Below are positions 13,601-27,588 of a stretch of DNA of 64,000 nucleotides, one piece after another. This stretch comes from Heliocidaris tuberculata. Lineage: Eukaryota > Echinodermata > Echinoidea > Camarodonta > Echinometridae. Location: positions 17,912,911 through 17,976,910 of the forward strand of contig CM046844.1 of assembly GCA_025618425.1 (NCBI GenBank), read 5' to 3'. The translations under genes and the position numbers were made by a program. The stretch's first letter is position 1. Every line of letters starts with the position of its first letter. The notes beneath the pieces are model-generated. The model did not search any database. It was not told where the DNA came from and worked only from the letters and a program-made list of their open reading frames with translations.

Positions 13601-15856
13601 AAACAATGAACTTGTTTAATATTTCATAACATACTTGATCTTTGGATACAAGTATCCTCAGGCCACATGAGAAATTGGAAAACTATTGATCAAACAGTTT
13701 AGTCTAGTCACCACAGACTTGGTACAAAATGCATCCAAAAAATTCAGAATCCTAAGGACATGAAAGGATAGATGGAAACACCTGCTAATCGATACCTGTA
13801 AATAGAATGGGAATTTAGAATCTACACTCCTAAAATACGTGGGATACACTCTGTTTGTAGTAAGCCTATAAATAGGCTACATGTATATCTTTTGTTTCAT
13901 TTTTTTTTTATCAGAGTAAGAGACTAGCAAAGCGGAAAGGTTTCACGGCGAAGGCTAAATCTCGGAGACACAATAAAAAGGAGAAATTTTCCGCCTCCCT
14001 GAATGTTTGCTTGAAGTCCTTTTGTTTTGACACAAACAGTGAAAGTGGAGAGCGCTATTATTGTTCTTTCCTCTCAGAATACTGTGTCTATATATACATT
14101 CTCATCATCTGCAAAACAAAATGAGATTTCATTTTCAACCGTTGATGCATCACATTTTCTTGCGGCAGCAGTAGAAAGGAGAGAAGAGGAGGCAAAGAAA
14201 AAGTGATATTTTCAACTTTCAAAATAACTGAAAATATCTTTAAATATCTGCAATACATATTGGTAATACAATAAGGTTGTCACCTTGCCTTTTGGCACAA
14301 TGAAAAAGCTTTACTATTAATTGGAAATTGTATGTACATGTATGTACATGGACAATTTTAGGCTAGATGTTTTTCTTCTTATATTGAAAACAACACAATC
14401 CAAAATGAATACTTGAATGGAAATATATATTTCTATATGAATGGGAAGGCACATGACAGGGCAGTTACATGTACATGTAGTACCTACATAAGTAGTTATA
14501 AAACATTTTCCCCCAAATGCAATTCATAATATGATTAAATTTAAATTACAGGGATGTACAGTGTACATTTAGAAATTCAATCTTTCAAGACTACCGGTAT
14601 TGCTCTCTCTTTGAATAATTATCATAAAGCTACATGTAATTTTGTTACTGAAAGTATTGTGATTCTATTACAATGATGGTTAAAATGTTATATTCTACAC
14701 TTCATATTAACAATGGGTTTTGTTTACAAAGTTCAAAAGTTTGTAAGAAGAAAAAATGATCTTCTCATCGTTTATACAGGACTTGATTTCTGACACACGT
14801 CACTTGTCATCTCATCTCATGAATTCTAATATTTTTCTAAGCATCATTCTCGAGTCACTTAAGCACCCCTTCCTTGTTTCACATATCCTTTTCATCTTTC
14901 CACGCGGCAACGCGATCCCCCGAACTGACCATCTACCTCTCCCATCTTTCGTTGCATCTTACGTTTCCAAATCTGTATTTTCATGCCAGTAAATCCCTTT
15001 TAGAAACCTCAAAGGGCCATTCCATTGGGCTAACAAGGGATACGGAGTCCATTCACATGTGCAAATGCTTCTATCATCAAGCCTGACCAATATCTGTATT
15101 ATTTGAAATTTGAATCTCAATATATTACTGTCACTAACTGGTTATGAAGGACTTATCACTAAAGGAGATTTATGAAAATAGTTTCAATTATTTTGATAAC
15201 TGATATTGAACATATAAAAACTGAATTCCTGGAAATGCAAATATATTACAGACATTACCCTTGCAATGATGGATTAGGAGGAGAAAATTTCATCTTTTCG
15301 AAAGAATCAAGATACAAGCAGTTTAGCTCCCACTCCTGATTTTCCAGTGAAATTATCCATCCTGATAGTCATGGTCTACTCCCTGTATTAAGGCTGGTAT
15401 AAGATAAATAAATGATATACCAACACAGTAATCGGTGCCCGTCTAACTCCGGATAAGTTCATTTAAAGGTTATTTCAGTTGTGTTCACATCAACTCCGCT
15501 ACACATTCAGAGGATTCTTACCCGATGTGAACCTCTTCTTCACCCGACCCAAGTCGAACGCACATACCATGGTATGAATTTTTGAGGATTTTGAAGACGG
15601 TCATTCGATACACATCCAAAAAGTGCAAGAGGGCAGGCTACAAAGGATGAAATGTACTTCCCCGTGGCAGGGGATTTTACATCGGTGGAAAAACAGGCGG
15701 AGTAAAAGCTAGCTGGCAAACGTAACATTTAGAACGTTTGACTGCTTCTCAAAATATGGGCTGGCTGGCTGGATTTGGAATAGAAAAAAAAAAATCCACA
15801 TTGATTGATAATCTTCTGTGTAAAGCTAATGGAAAGAGACGGGGATTGAGACGGTG

Positions 15857-15900
15857 TGAGAGAGAGAGGGAGAGAGAGAGAAAGAGAGAGAGAGAGAGAC
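15857..15900. repeat. (GA)n microsatellite
   Basis: Alternating GA is interrupted by GGG and AAA and followed by a short AGGC repeat. Confidence 0.9.
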
Positions 15901-17398
15901 AGGCAGGCAGATGTGCACTATGTAGGCCACAAAAAGATCATTAATAGTAACTTCTGAATACTTTGAGTATTCAAATACACTTAACGTAAATAGATAATCT
16001 GATTTCACCCCTATAAAAAGTGAATTTAAGCCTGTGGTGGACCTTTAAATACAGAAAAATGACAATCTCGTTTTCTATTCCTCTCTATACATTCAAATCC
16101 AAGAATACACACGGCACCCAAAGGCTTAATTTCCCATGCCATTCTATCTCTTTATTTCCAAGACGGAATCTTTCCACCACCTCCCTGCAACCGATCTCTC
16201 CAGTTCTTGTTTTCCTCTTTCCCATCCTTTCGTGCCCTAAATGCGACTCCTGAATATTGTGACGCCGATCAATATACGCAGACCGACCCTACTTGAACAT
16301 CTTGTAATGATTTCCCTTACAGACCTTCAGCGGCATACCCTTTACTGAAGAACATTTTGTCTTGCGATGAGAAAAAGATCAAAGCGGCTTGGGTTGATGG
16401 GACTCAGAAACTCAAGAAAAACTGCCCCAGTAAAATGAGAGAGAAACTCCTATAAAAACCATTTATTTCACTGGCTATTTATGAAATCACGAATGTGTAA
16501 GCCAAATCCAGGTTAGGCTGTCCTCAAACAATTATAATCATTAAAAAAAAATATAATCCATGGTATTAGCCTAGGACCTAAGGGTAATATTATTAGGCTG
16601 AAGGGAATTTATAAAGTTACACCATGGACCTACTAGAGAAATATCCCTGTTTAAATTTGACATTCTATGGTCAACCAATACACAGAAGATCACCAAAATA
16701 ATGTGTATTGAACATGCAAACAAACACAGTAGCATTAACATCGTGTCAATTTAAGGAGAAAAAAAATCAGCAATCATTATTTTCATTTGAATAAATCACA
16801 TTTTATGTTTTGAACCTGCATGAAACTATTGTAATAATTTCAATTTGAATGCAAAACAAAATAATTATGCAAAATTGTGCTATTGCTGAACCAAATTCAA
16901 AATCTTGTAATTGTCAGCTTGATTTGAAATATCTTATTCTATAACTTGCTTCTGAACACATTAAGATTTCAATAACTTATTCTAAAACTGATATCTGAAC
17001 ATCTCACTTTTTTTACTTCTTGGAATAACCAAACACCTATATCTATTAAGCAAACAACACCCTTAAAAAACAAAGCCGAACTATATAATCTGTCGATGAA
17101 TAATCATGTACTTGAGACAGGTAAGATATCATTTCAATGAAGAATCCGCACCGAACTTTCGCAGGTGATGACATCTCAGCTGACCACCCGTCGTCATGGC
17201 GATCCATCCCTCTAAGAGGGCTGCATTATGCATCTAGCAGTTACCTATCTTGCTCTCGTTGAATAATTTCTACTCGAGTGCACCATTTTCTCCCTCTTGA
17301 GGTTCGGCATGATAGTTTAGCGCCGAGAGCCGAGCTACGCCACTCTGACGCACTCGGCCACCGAGTGGGATGAGGGGTTTAATGTACTGAGCTCTAGT

Positions 17399-17660
17399 TA
17401 GGAGAGAGTGGAGGTGATAGAAAGAAAGAGAGAGAGAGAGAGAGAGAGAGGAGAAAAATTGAGAGACAAAGGGAGACAAAGAGAGACAGAGATCCAGAGA
17501 AAAAAAAAAAAAAAAAAAGGGTTGAAGGGAGATATATTTGTAGAGAGGGGAAAAGGACAATAAAAAGAAGGTGAGAGGGAAAAGAGAACAGAGAGAGTGA
17601 ATATGAGAGAAAGAAAGGGAGGGTGAGCGAGAGAGATAGTGAGATAAAGATAGATAGAAA
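17399..17660. repeat. Purine-rich GA tract
   Basis: About 260 bp consist almost only of purines on the plus strand, with a pure (GA)n core near 17428-17450 and a poly(A) run of about 17 near 17502-17518. Open frames on the opposite strand (Ser/Leu/Phe-rich) are composition artefacts. Confidence 0.88.
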
Positions 17661-18842
17661 GCACCTGCTAATAAAGAAGCTCATCTGAAGTTGAATGTTT
17701 AGTGTATTGTTTCGTGGAAGAGCATCCATCAAATGCCACTCAATATGGAGACAAAGTTCGCACTAAAAGCCATTGACTTAAAAAAAATGGTTTGTTAAAA
17801 TGCATTTGAGGCCTTGATTCATTTGAAATTTATATGATTTCCCATTAAGGAAAAATGCTGCAACTATAACAGAAAAAATTGAATATATACAATGTGCATT
17901 GTCTACATGGAAGAGTGACTTTGAATGCAAACTTAAATCATACAGCGTAAGTGAATCTGTATAGATATTTTCTTTTCTCAATGTGACTATTATGTAAAAA
18001 TGTCCTTGCTACAAGTTTTTTACTTAATGATGCATTGAAATATAATGACTCTTAATGTGTATGCACACAAAAGGTGACTTGGTTTGCAAAAAAATATAGA
18101 GCACCCTTTGCAGTCCATCTTCTGCGATACTGTTCTAGAATATTTGCAATCTATAATGCCAAAGCAGTTCAGATCAGGAAAGAAAGGGACAATTTCACAA
18201 CCAGAATTAATCTGGTTACGTGGTCATGTGATCGGATTCATTTTACATTGAGATTTCTGTACTCAACAGAGAAGAAAAGCAGATCTGTGGACCTCAAACA
18301 GGACATCATCTGAAGAAAATGGAGTTGCTTTCTGAGTTTTCGATTGATTACCCATAGATACATGCAGTTGGCATTCACAGAAAAAAAAAATCACCTGAAT
18401 TCCTACCAAAATTTTCTAACACAAAAATGTGTTTTTTTATATTTCAGAGTCATATGATTTTTTTTTCCAGGTTGAAATGTATTATCAAGATATTTGGTTT
18501 CTCTGCATTTTTCAAAACATTCCAAATACATGCAAGTATAAGAATACATCACATCAGCATAATGTCATATTTCTATAATTGGCAAACTTACTGTACATCT
18601 CTGAATCTGATCAACTTTGGATTTTGGAATGCAAATATACATTCACATAAGGCTTTTACGAAATCGCTTTAATCCTTTTCAACATTTCTGAGGTCCTTCA
18701 AATATATACAATCTTTTTTACTCAGGATTTGAAACAAATTTTGATTACTTTTATAATGACAAGCTCAATAAGCAAATTATACAATACTGGATAAGAGCAG
18801 GTTCTTTACATCAAAGCTGTTTTGTTTACAAATGAAATCAAG

Positions 18843-19348
18843 TTAAAGGGGAAGTTCACCCCGAAGATTACTTGAGTTTAAAAAATGCAGAAAAAATAAA
18901 GAAAAATATTGGTGAAAGTTTGGACAAAATCCGTTAAAAAATAACGGAGTTATGGACTTTTAAAGTTTTGATTTTGTGACGTCACATGCGAGCAGCTCCT
19001 CCATTATGTAATGTGATAAATATTCCATAAAATACAGTTTTCTCAGAAAACTTAGAATATTTTCGTCTGTGCATTTGATATATTGTCAGAAATGTTATTC
19101 AATACTAGATTCTGAAAAGAAACAATATTAATTTATCATGGAACGTAAAAAAAAATGCGAATATATGGAATATTTATTACATGACCAATGGGCAGCTGCT
19201 CGCATGTGACGTCACGAATCCAAAACTTTAAATACTCATAACTCTTTTATTATTTGACCGATTTTCATCAAACCTTCGCCAATATTTTTCTTTATTTTTT
19301 CTGCATTTTTTAAACTCAAGTAATCTTCAGGGTGAACTTTCCCTTTAA
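18843..19348. mobile_element. TTAA foldback MITE with CRE palindromes in both arms
   Basis: TTAA flanks lie at 18843-18846 and 19345-19348. The ends read AGGGGAAGTTCACCC and, inverted, GGGTGAACTTTCCCT. The arms pair over roughly 190 bp, with more divergence than the element at 8147. Each arm contains TGACGTCA (18977-18984 and 19207-19214), the consensus CREB/ATF site, followed or preceded by an inverted CATGCGAGCAGCT. An internal phrase of the GAGTTATGG type resembles the 8147 element, so the two are probably distant relatives. No transposase is encoded. Confidence 0.85.
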
Positions 19349-20008
19349 ATCTTGCTGAAAGCATTTTTGGGTGTTGCCAATATAACAATCCAAATATAAA
19401 TGTACATGTACACAAGGGCATAGAATGAGGCTGTGAAAAACCTTTTTCTCTACACTGGTCAACCACTTATGAAATGTACCTGATTTAGAACTGTCAGCCT
19501 ATGCCAGAAATACACTGTACACATAAATGTAATTTTGCACTATTTTAAGCCATATATACAGGAGAAGAAAGAAGCCCACGTACTAGCAAAGAGTTCACAC
19601 TGCCATAAAAAAAAATGAAACCTGAATGCTATATAACAATTCTTCATGTGTACTGGTATTCACACAAAGACATGCCACATTTTACGCCACTTGCTAAGCA
19701 ATAAAAGTTTTAACACACCATATGCGTTAAGAATAACAAGTTGCATAAATCGATTTCAACAGCCCCAGGCACCTGTTACAAAACAAACATGTGATAATTG
19801 GATTGAATGACAATATCAAATGCCTTTGTATTTAATTCTTGGGGCACAATAGCATTGCATTTTGTCATCTTTTATTGACTTTTATAGCTGTTTGTATAGG
19901 CCTTATCACTAGTTAGAATGACTGTTAGTCATATAATGAATACATATGCTGCACACAGTGTGCACAAACTACATGTATGCACACAAATGCCACCTGTTAT
20001 TTCAAACA
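19349..20008. other. Unique AT-rich stretch
   Basis: No gene, RNA or clear repeat is seen. Confidence 0.6.
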
Positions 20009-20015
20009 TGACTAA

Positions 20016-20553
20016 AGCTATGTTCATACAGGACTTGTGGTTTCGAAACTTTAAGTTAGCGAAACTTTAAGTTAGCGAAACTTTAAGTTAACGAAACAAT
20101 GACTCACTAACCACAACGAGGGTTCACATGGGCCCGAAACAACGATGTTCGTTGTTCTGAAACTACAAGCCAAGTTGATCGCTGTTCTTAACACCGGAAG
20201 TAGATACTACTGATTGTGTGAACAGTACACATACAGATCCTGTGTTCATAATTCGTGCGAAGGGTGTGATCCGGAAGTTTAACATGAACAGAGAGGTCAT
20301 CATTAACTACAAGCTTGCGAAACTTAAAGTTTCTTCCGTTCACATGGTCCGAAACTGCGACGGAGGACCACCCACTGCTCATGGTTTCAGCCTTGACCAC
20401 AAGCTTGCTTGTGGTTCTAGAACTAAAAGTATACTTAAAGTTTCGAAACTACGAGTCCGTTCATACAGTCTGAAACTACAAGATAACTACAAGTTAACTT
20501 AAAGTTTTGAAACTACAAGCGAAACTTAAAGTTTAGCTCCCATCGTGTGAACC
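20016..20553. mobile_element. Repeat of GAAACTTTAAGTTAG phrases, possible MITE
   Basis: The left part has three tandem GAAACTTTAAGTTAG-like units at about 20045-20098, and the right part has the same phrases in inverted or scrambled form (CTTAAAGTTTCGAAACT). GTTCATACAG near the left end and CGTGTGAAC at the right end look like degraded inverted termini. TGACTAA occurs just outside both ends (20009-20015 and 20554-20560) and is a candidate 7-bp target duplication. Overlapping open frames on both strands are artefacts of the repeats. The family is not recognised. Confidence 0.6.
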
Positions 20554-20561
20554 TGACTAAT

Positions 20562-20607
20562 GTCTGTTGAAAGCCATTTTATAATGACCTTCTGGCTTTC
20601 AACAGAC
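20562..20607. repeat. Perfect 15-bp hairpin, related to AGAAGGG family
   Basis: GTCTGTTGAAAGCCA at 20562-20576 pairs perfectly with TGGCTTTCAACAGAC at 20593-20607 around a 16-nt loop containing ATGACCTTC. The stem phrase GAAAGCCA also occurs in the hairpin at 24556. It lies directly beside the repeat ending at 20553. Confidence 0.7.
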
Positions 20608-23600
20608 TAATGATACTTGAGTTATCTTGAAATTAATATATTGATAGATAAAGATGATATACAAGTAATGGAGTATTCTATTTTCCCTTTTTACTTACAA
20701 TTCAATGAAGAAAACAATTTCTAATGCACAGAAAACTGCACCCATTTGTCACTAATGGTTAAGTTGCCTGCTCGACAAAAATACAACATACGGAAAACTG
20801 AAAGGACTATCAATGACAAAGAATATTGATACTTGATAGCTTGAAATAGTTTTCCCACAATGGAAGATTATTCTTGCTGAAAGCATTCAGATATATTCTA
20901 AGGTACTGCATAACTGTCAATTATTCCTCCAGCCCAATCCCCCCCCCCCCCTGGTCAAAAGTAGAATTTCATTCATGAGGGCCATTTTCAAGGCAAAATT
21001 GATTTATTCATTTGTGTCGAATAAATTTTATGCATTAAATCAGAAGTCCATATTTAAAGGAGGTTCTCCATTCATTTACAGTGGCTAATTAAAAATGTTT
21101 GGGGCCACATTGCCCTCAGCCCTAGATAATTTTTTTTTCTTTGCCTCCCCAACACGACATACCACAACTCATAATTCAGCATATAGCGTACTTTGACACT
21201 TTGGCACAAGTTGTCATCCATTGTATTCATCAGACAACCAATAATATCACTCATCACGTGAGCCATTACCTATAGATGTCAATTTCCTAATAAAAGGAAA
21301 CTAACCATATCATTTTTTTTTCTTTCTGGAATGCCCTTGCAAACTAATTCCAAACAATTTCCCACTTTTAATTAGTAGTTGACTGATGTCACTTCATATC
21401 AACATTTCTTGTTCATATTTTATCACTATAAATTGTTGTTAATTATTTAATTCACAAACAATTGGGTGTATACATTTGTCAACAAATTTTTGTTAATAAT
21501 CTAATTAATTAAAGTAGCTCTACTGATCAAAAATGATAAAACAGCTGAAGCTACATAATAAACAAATTTACACTTTATGGAAAAAAAAATTATTGGATGT
21601 ACATCCATGAACAATTCCTTTCATGCAGTTTTATGCAGAGTACAAAAGTACTAAAGTAACATTAAAAATGTAATATCTCATGAAACAAAACTAAGAAATA
21701 CAAGGAAATCATTTACAAGAGGTTTGCTAAAAAGAATGATAAAAAATTAACATGACATCAGTTCCCTGTCCACTTTAATCATTCAATTCATGATAATCTA
21801 ATGCGTCTAAAAATAAATCAATACATTTCATCGGCTGACAAAACTTCCAGAAACTGGATGATATATACATGTAGTCCTACCCATAAAGGTTCAGGTAACC
21901 TATGAACCTTTTGTGAAGAAACTAAAAGGATATACAATAATGACGTATGACAAACATCTCAAGTTCGCAAGTTTCAGTCCTTGGTTTCAAGACTGCCTCA
22001 CTTCCTCAATATATTTCCTTAGACGGTCCCAGACTCCCAAATTTGGGCAGAGACAAAGGTCTTTCAAGGAGATATAGATTTGTCTACTGATAGCTAGGTA
22101 TCTCCATGTAATACAATTCACCTGATGATGAAATTGACATCAGTCTGTCAGTTGGTTATTTCCTAAAATTGGTAACTTGAGTGGGTGCTTTCCGGTTTAA
22201 AAAGCAAGTCTTCCAACAATTAACTTTTATTATCCATATTATCAATCATATTCAATACATGATGTAAGGCCTACATCTTTTTTAGCAAAGGGTTTAGGGT
22301 TTGCTTCAGTCTTCTCAACATTTCGAATGGATCGAAGGTAAAGGCCTATAGGAAATGTCAGTATACAACTACTGCAGCAGATTTGATTAGTTAAATCTAT
22401 TTTTTTTTAAAGTATATATGTAATTGAGTTGATATCTTCAAAAAGATGATTTAGGACATTATGATCAATATTTTTTTAACATATAAAAAGACACCTTGAA
22501 TTTCAAAATGTCCTTACAATCCTAACATGTTCATAGTACAGATTAATGACACTTACACTGTCTCAATAGTCTACCAAAAACATATTGTCCTGTATTACTT
22601 TGATTTATATGTCTACACTCCTGCATCAAAACCACTGATTTGATTATGAAAACATGGTGACTCATGGTCCTAGAGCAGTGTGCTTGTCAGAAATTTATTG
22701 AGATAAACCTGACACGAAGACTAAATATTGGGGCTTACAATTTTTCCCATAATTCCTGCCGCTACCCAAGATGCAGCTTTGTTTTCTCTGCGAGTGACCC
22801 CCATGACCTCTGGGTTGCCACTGACATCTTTTACAAGCCCCTGCTGTCATAAATTCATCACCTGCTTTCATATCTTCATGACATTGTAACCATGACAACC
22901 AGAATCTGGCTGCTTTTCTAGGATAACATGCATTTTATGATATCCTTTACAGCTTTTCAGGCAGCACAGGAGCAAGTGAATTTGGGGAATAAGCATGGTT
23001 TTCAGTTTGCTTGTATACATCACATTTTCACCTGTTTGTGTCGTTGTAGACTCTCCTTGAATACAAGGGTTTGCATATATCAGGAAATCAAGAAATATAT
23101 TTTGATCCCATGCAGGCCTAAATGTGAACTTCTATCCCACATGAAGGCTATATATTATGAAAGCAGACAGTGTCACAGCAAAGGATACCAGATAATGATC
23201 AATGTTTAGTTTGTTTTTCATAGCTGATAATAAATCCTTCTGACTTCCTCCAACCTATACAACAGGCGAAAAGTAGAACACACACATTATGCCTCAAACC
23301 TCCACCCCACCCCCTCAGTCCTTCAGGGTGGGGAAAGCAGAAAGAGGGTGAGGATCATTTGTCCACTACACTCTGGAACAAGCTATCATCGAACGAAAAG
23401 AAAAAACACTTTGAATTTTATTTCATTTATTTATTTCGGTCAATAATTCTGTCAATTTGCAGAATTTTCAAAACAGCCCGTAAAACCTTGTTTCTATCTT
23501 GATCCTTACACTTTCATAACCTTCTGTCGGACCCATTTCTTACAAGTGAATATAACCACAAGCCCCCTTCCCCTTCCCCTCCCCCCCCCCCCCTCCCATG

Positions 23601-24555
23601 CCCTTGTAACCCACTCTCTGTCAACACAAGTGCTATGGTAACCCTCTTTAGTATAAATGCCCTACATGATACTGGCCTTCAAGGGATCTAGTTGTGAACA
23701 ACTTTCTGACCTCATTAATGTGCCATGAAGTCAGACAGATAAACTTGAATTAAACAGGTCACATGGAGGCATAACGAATGTGTATATATATCTCGCTACT
23801 GCTACATGTACTACATGTAGTTTACTATTTGTGCTACATACTTCTCTTTTCCAAATGTTAAAAAACAAAAAAATGAATACTTATTGTGAAGAGTAAAACC
23901 TGGATATTTGACTTCATCATTTGAATACATTTGAGGTAGAATATTTTACACTTATAACTGTCATGTGTAAAGACACTGACAATTTCCACTTTAACACTAT
24001 CCACTTTAAAATTTTGAGTAGAGATAAATATTATTTCCAATTTCAATCAATATACATCATACAGCGCATCACAGTTCTGAAAGAACAAAGGTTTCCAAGC
24101 TTATTTTTTTCTCTATGAATGTGTCATGTTGGCCTAATAACAAAGGACATTTCTCAGGAGCAACACTTCCCCCCCCCCCCCCCCGAAAGAAAAAAAAATG
24201 AATAGAGAAAATAAGTAAATAAATAAAATAAATAAAAATAATTTTAAAAAATGACTAAACATGTATCTGAAATAGGGCAGACCAGGCAAATGTTGGAGAA
24301 AAGGAAAATAGTTGTGTAAGTTGTAAAATCATTTTATTTAAAAACCCGATCCCTCTTGTTGTGTGGTCATGACTACACATATCTAAATTTTATAATAATA
24401 TATGGGTGGTTTCAAACTATCTTGTTCACTCCTCTGTTCATGCCAAGTAAAACATATTTATAGCTCATCAAAATTTGATACATCCTCCTAAATACATGTC
24501 TATGAACATGGTCTGGCTTCAATCAGAGAAAACCCCGACAATAAACTCATAGTCC
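20608..24555. other. Gene-free stretch with C homopolymers
   Basis: No gene is seen. It contains poly(C) at 20939-20951 and 23579-23593, a poly(C)/poly(A) composite at 24169-24198, and tandem CTACATG phrases near 23803-23821. Confidence 0.6.
24169..24198. repeat. Poly(C) followed by A-rich tract
   Basis: About 16 C are followed directly by GAAAG and then a run of A. The same arrangement occurs at 27564-27588 and, on the opposite strand, at 42161-42185 and 52723-52741. Confidence 0.85.
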
Positions 24556-24624
24556 TTTGAAAGCCAGAAGGGCATTAGCTAAAATAAAATAATTGATTTT
24601 ATTGCCCTTCTGCATCTCAACAAA
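24556..24624. repeat. AGAAGGGC hairpin, family copy 2
   Basis: TTTGAAAGCCAGAAGGGCAT on the left pairs with TGCCCTTCTG and a diverged CTCAACAAAG on the right. The core stem CAGAAGGGCA is perfect (24565-24574 with 24603-24612). The loop is AT-rich. Confidence 0.65.
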
Positions 24625-25778
24625 GAACATGATTGGGAAAGGGCAATGATTTGGTTGTCCCCCACTTCCTGCAAGTGACATAATTGTTCTTGGCACTAAA
24701 CATATAAGCTTTTTATTCTCATTCTAAAATATTTAAGATTAAGCTATATGCAATGACATTACAATTTTTGTTTTTAACGAGTCAGTGCAGTAGAAACTGA
24801 TCTGCATACATGCAGAAGGCTAAAAAGAATATAAAACAGATCAAACAGAAAGAGAGAGAGAGAGAGAGAGAGATAAAGGACAGTGATGTGGCATACTTAA
24901 TTAAATGTAATGATTAATCCACAACACGTTTAGCCATTCAGATATCAATATCTAAAATTTATTGATAAATGAATGTTGTAAAAGGAGGTAAGAAATAATT
25001 GATGTATTAAAATCTATGTTTATTAGACCATGCTAAGTGTACATATCAGGAGTGAAATCCCTTGGACCACTCCAATAATTGTAACTGCCATAAAAATGTA
25101 TATCCACTACTCCAATTCCAAACTCACATACCAAAAAAGAACTGAAGAGAAAAACAAAATATCAGTAATCACTATCCCAATCTGAATCCAAAATCAGAAA
25201 ATTTCACTTGTGCTGTTGATAAAGAAGAGAAAGCTTCAGATTTTCATCTCAAAATCAAATGAAGTGTTCCTATCCTTCTTCCCACGCATCTCCATTATTG
25301 TTCAGTATTCTCCGCCTCCTGAAACCGTAGGCTGAAGCAGGTGTTTTCCGCATAAATTTCAAACGCAACGCTTCACTCTGATCATGTACAAGCGGATGAT
25401 TTAGTCATTTGTGTGTGACTTTCCACCACATTTCCTGGGAAAAGATTTGAAAGAAGTGCTTCCATTATGCCATGGTAGGCACGTACAAAAAAGGACAAGT
25501 ATTCTATCTCGAGGGTACGTGTATTATGAAATAGGCAGTGAGAGAAATCTGTTCAAATGTCACATGGTCATAAAAGCTATGTGGTATTCCATCTACCTGA
25601 GACACTTTCTCATAATTTTAAACCAATTGCTATCCTTTGTTCACATATTATTGCTAGTGAAATTTCCAGCCACTGACTACACACAACAGTCTTCTGTTCT
25701 TGCTAGACACCTGTCACCTTGTCATTAAAAGCACAATGTTAACAAATTCTTTTCTAGACGTGAAAAATTAATAGAAAG

Positions 25779-25844
25779 ATGAAATGTTGAAGAATTGATA
25801 AACGCGCATGAAATGTTGAAGAATTGATAAACGAGCATGAAATG
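25779..25844. repeat. Tandem duplication of a 29-bp unit
   Basis: ATGAAATGTTGAAGAATTGA starts at 25779 and again at 25808; a partial third unit begins at 25837. The two full copies differ at one base (CGCGC versus CGAGC). Confidence 0.9.
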
Positions 25845-27563
25845 GATCAATCATGCTTGTGATACTTTCTTAGCTACTCTATCAATTTCATTGATTAATA
25901 ATCAGAATTCACAGATGATGTAAAAATATCTTTATTATTCCTATTTTATCAAAACAATATTTTTTACAAGAAAGTACACAACAAGAATGAATCAATACTT
26001 ATTGGCTGAAATATGTAATATTTCAAGTGGGCTTCATGAGCTTCCTCAAACTACTTCTTATTCTAGAAATATTTTCATTTCAGTTACCGATGTATCATTT
26101 TTCGTAGAATAGTAGAGAGAGAGACAGAAAGAGAGAGCAGTCTCATAAAAAAAAATGTGGACAGAGTATTATTGACAGGCTTGCAAATGTCATTTGGCTT
26201 GACATTTCGATATAATTCAATTGTGCTAGGCCAACATCTATCCGTATTAAATAAGAATTCAATCAATACTTCAAACATACATGTTTCTATGACCTCCAGT
26301 CTTGGAAGTGCAACTCTTCCTACAACATCAATATTTGTCATTAAAATATCCCTGATGAAAAGAGAGAATCAATGCAAAATTAAAATCGTGAAGTTGGCAG
26401 AAATGATTCTTAAGATGCTATTCCTGAGTTTTGGGCTTAGAAAAAAAATTCTTGCATTATTTAAATATTCTGTAATAATATATGAATGTAAAAACTGGAT
26501 CTAGGCCTACTTGCACGCTACAGAGAGCAATTGCTCACTGTTGTCAGTGTCAAGCTTGCATCTCCCGTATTTCCTTTTAGGGGCCTACCATTTACATTTC
26601 ATGGTTTTATATCCCTTGTTGATTACAGGATGATGCATTCAGAGAGGCCTGCCTAGTGCATCTGAGTAAGTACACACTTTAGTTGACTAGAATGTATTAA
26701 AGAAGTACTGCATACAAAACATACATGTACATGTATATATTTGTTTCAATATCTGTATAAAATTGGCAGCTAGATGTATTTTGCATCCAAAATTCATCCA
26801 GACACTTCCATGCAGTAATAAACAAATCTGATTGGACTAAACCCCATAAAACCATATAAAATGAAAGCCTGCACCATCACTGATAATATCACATTTATAG
26901 CTTTGGCCGGAGCTTCTGCATTCACAGTATGAATATACATATACAACTCGGAATTTACGACAATATCTTACACTTCGTGACATACGACATACTGCCAGCT
27001 GTCACTGTCACTGTGCTGAATGACATCATTTCACGCTCGATGAAAACAAGAAATATGAATTTGTTTCATCTAGCTCATATCCAATGCCAGATATAACTTG
27101 TTTATCACAGAGCGCTTGATCGTATATCTGCAAGAAGCACGCATCCTTATTTTAATTTATTTGTTTTCAAATTTATTCGACTACTCTTGTCTTATGTTAT
27201 CATTGTTGCTGTTTACCGGCTTTCATCTTCAGTTTCTTGATAGAGAAACAGAGATGAAGTTGATAACAAGAAGAAAAGACATGCATTTTATCACACTGCT
27301 ATCATAAAGAACTTTGCATTCTACTATCACTGACAGTTTGTTTAACTTGTGAAATAGCATGAGTAAATATTATCAATGAGATTCATTATCAGCATTCATC
27401 AGCACATCTGACTTTTTTCTTGTATATGTTTTATGCATTACAATTCAAATTCATATGTGAATATTCATTGTTTCATAAAAACAATTTTGCATCTGTTTTC
27501 ATTCAGGGGGAATATATTATATATGTATACTTATTTTCATCATGCTTATTATTTCTACCAGGG

Positions 27564-27588
27564 CCCCCCCCCCCCCCCCGAAAAAAAA
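27564..27588. repeat. Poly(C) followed by poly(A)
   Basis: There are about 16 C, one G, then 8 A. Confidence 0.9.

Larger units (their letters stand above)
8734..18842. other. Gene-free stretch with simple repeats
   Basis: No gene is recognised. Notable pieces are a GA/poly(G) composite at 10085-10115, (ATT)n at 10246-10290, A-rich tracts near 10700-10726, poly(G) at 12726-12737, a (GA)n tract at 15857-15900 and purine-rich DNA at 17399-17660. A small TIR element is annotated at 10523-10602. A CpG-richer block near 12780-13040 has overlapping open frames on both strands but no known domain. Confidence 0.6.
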
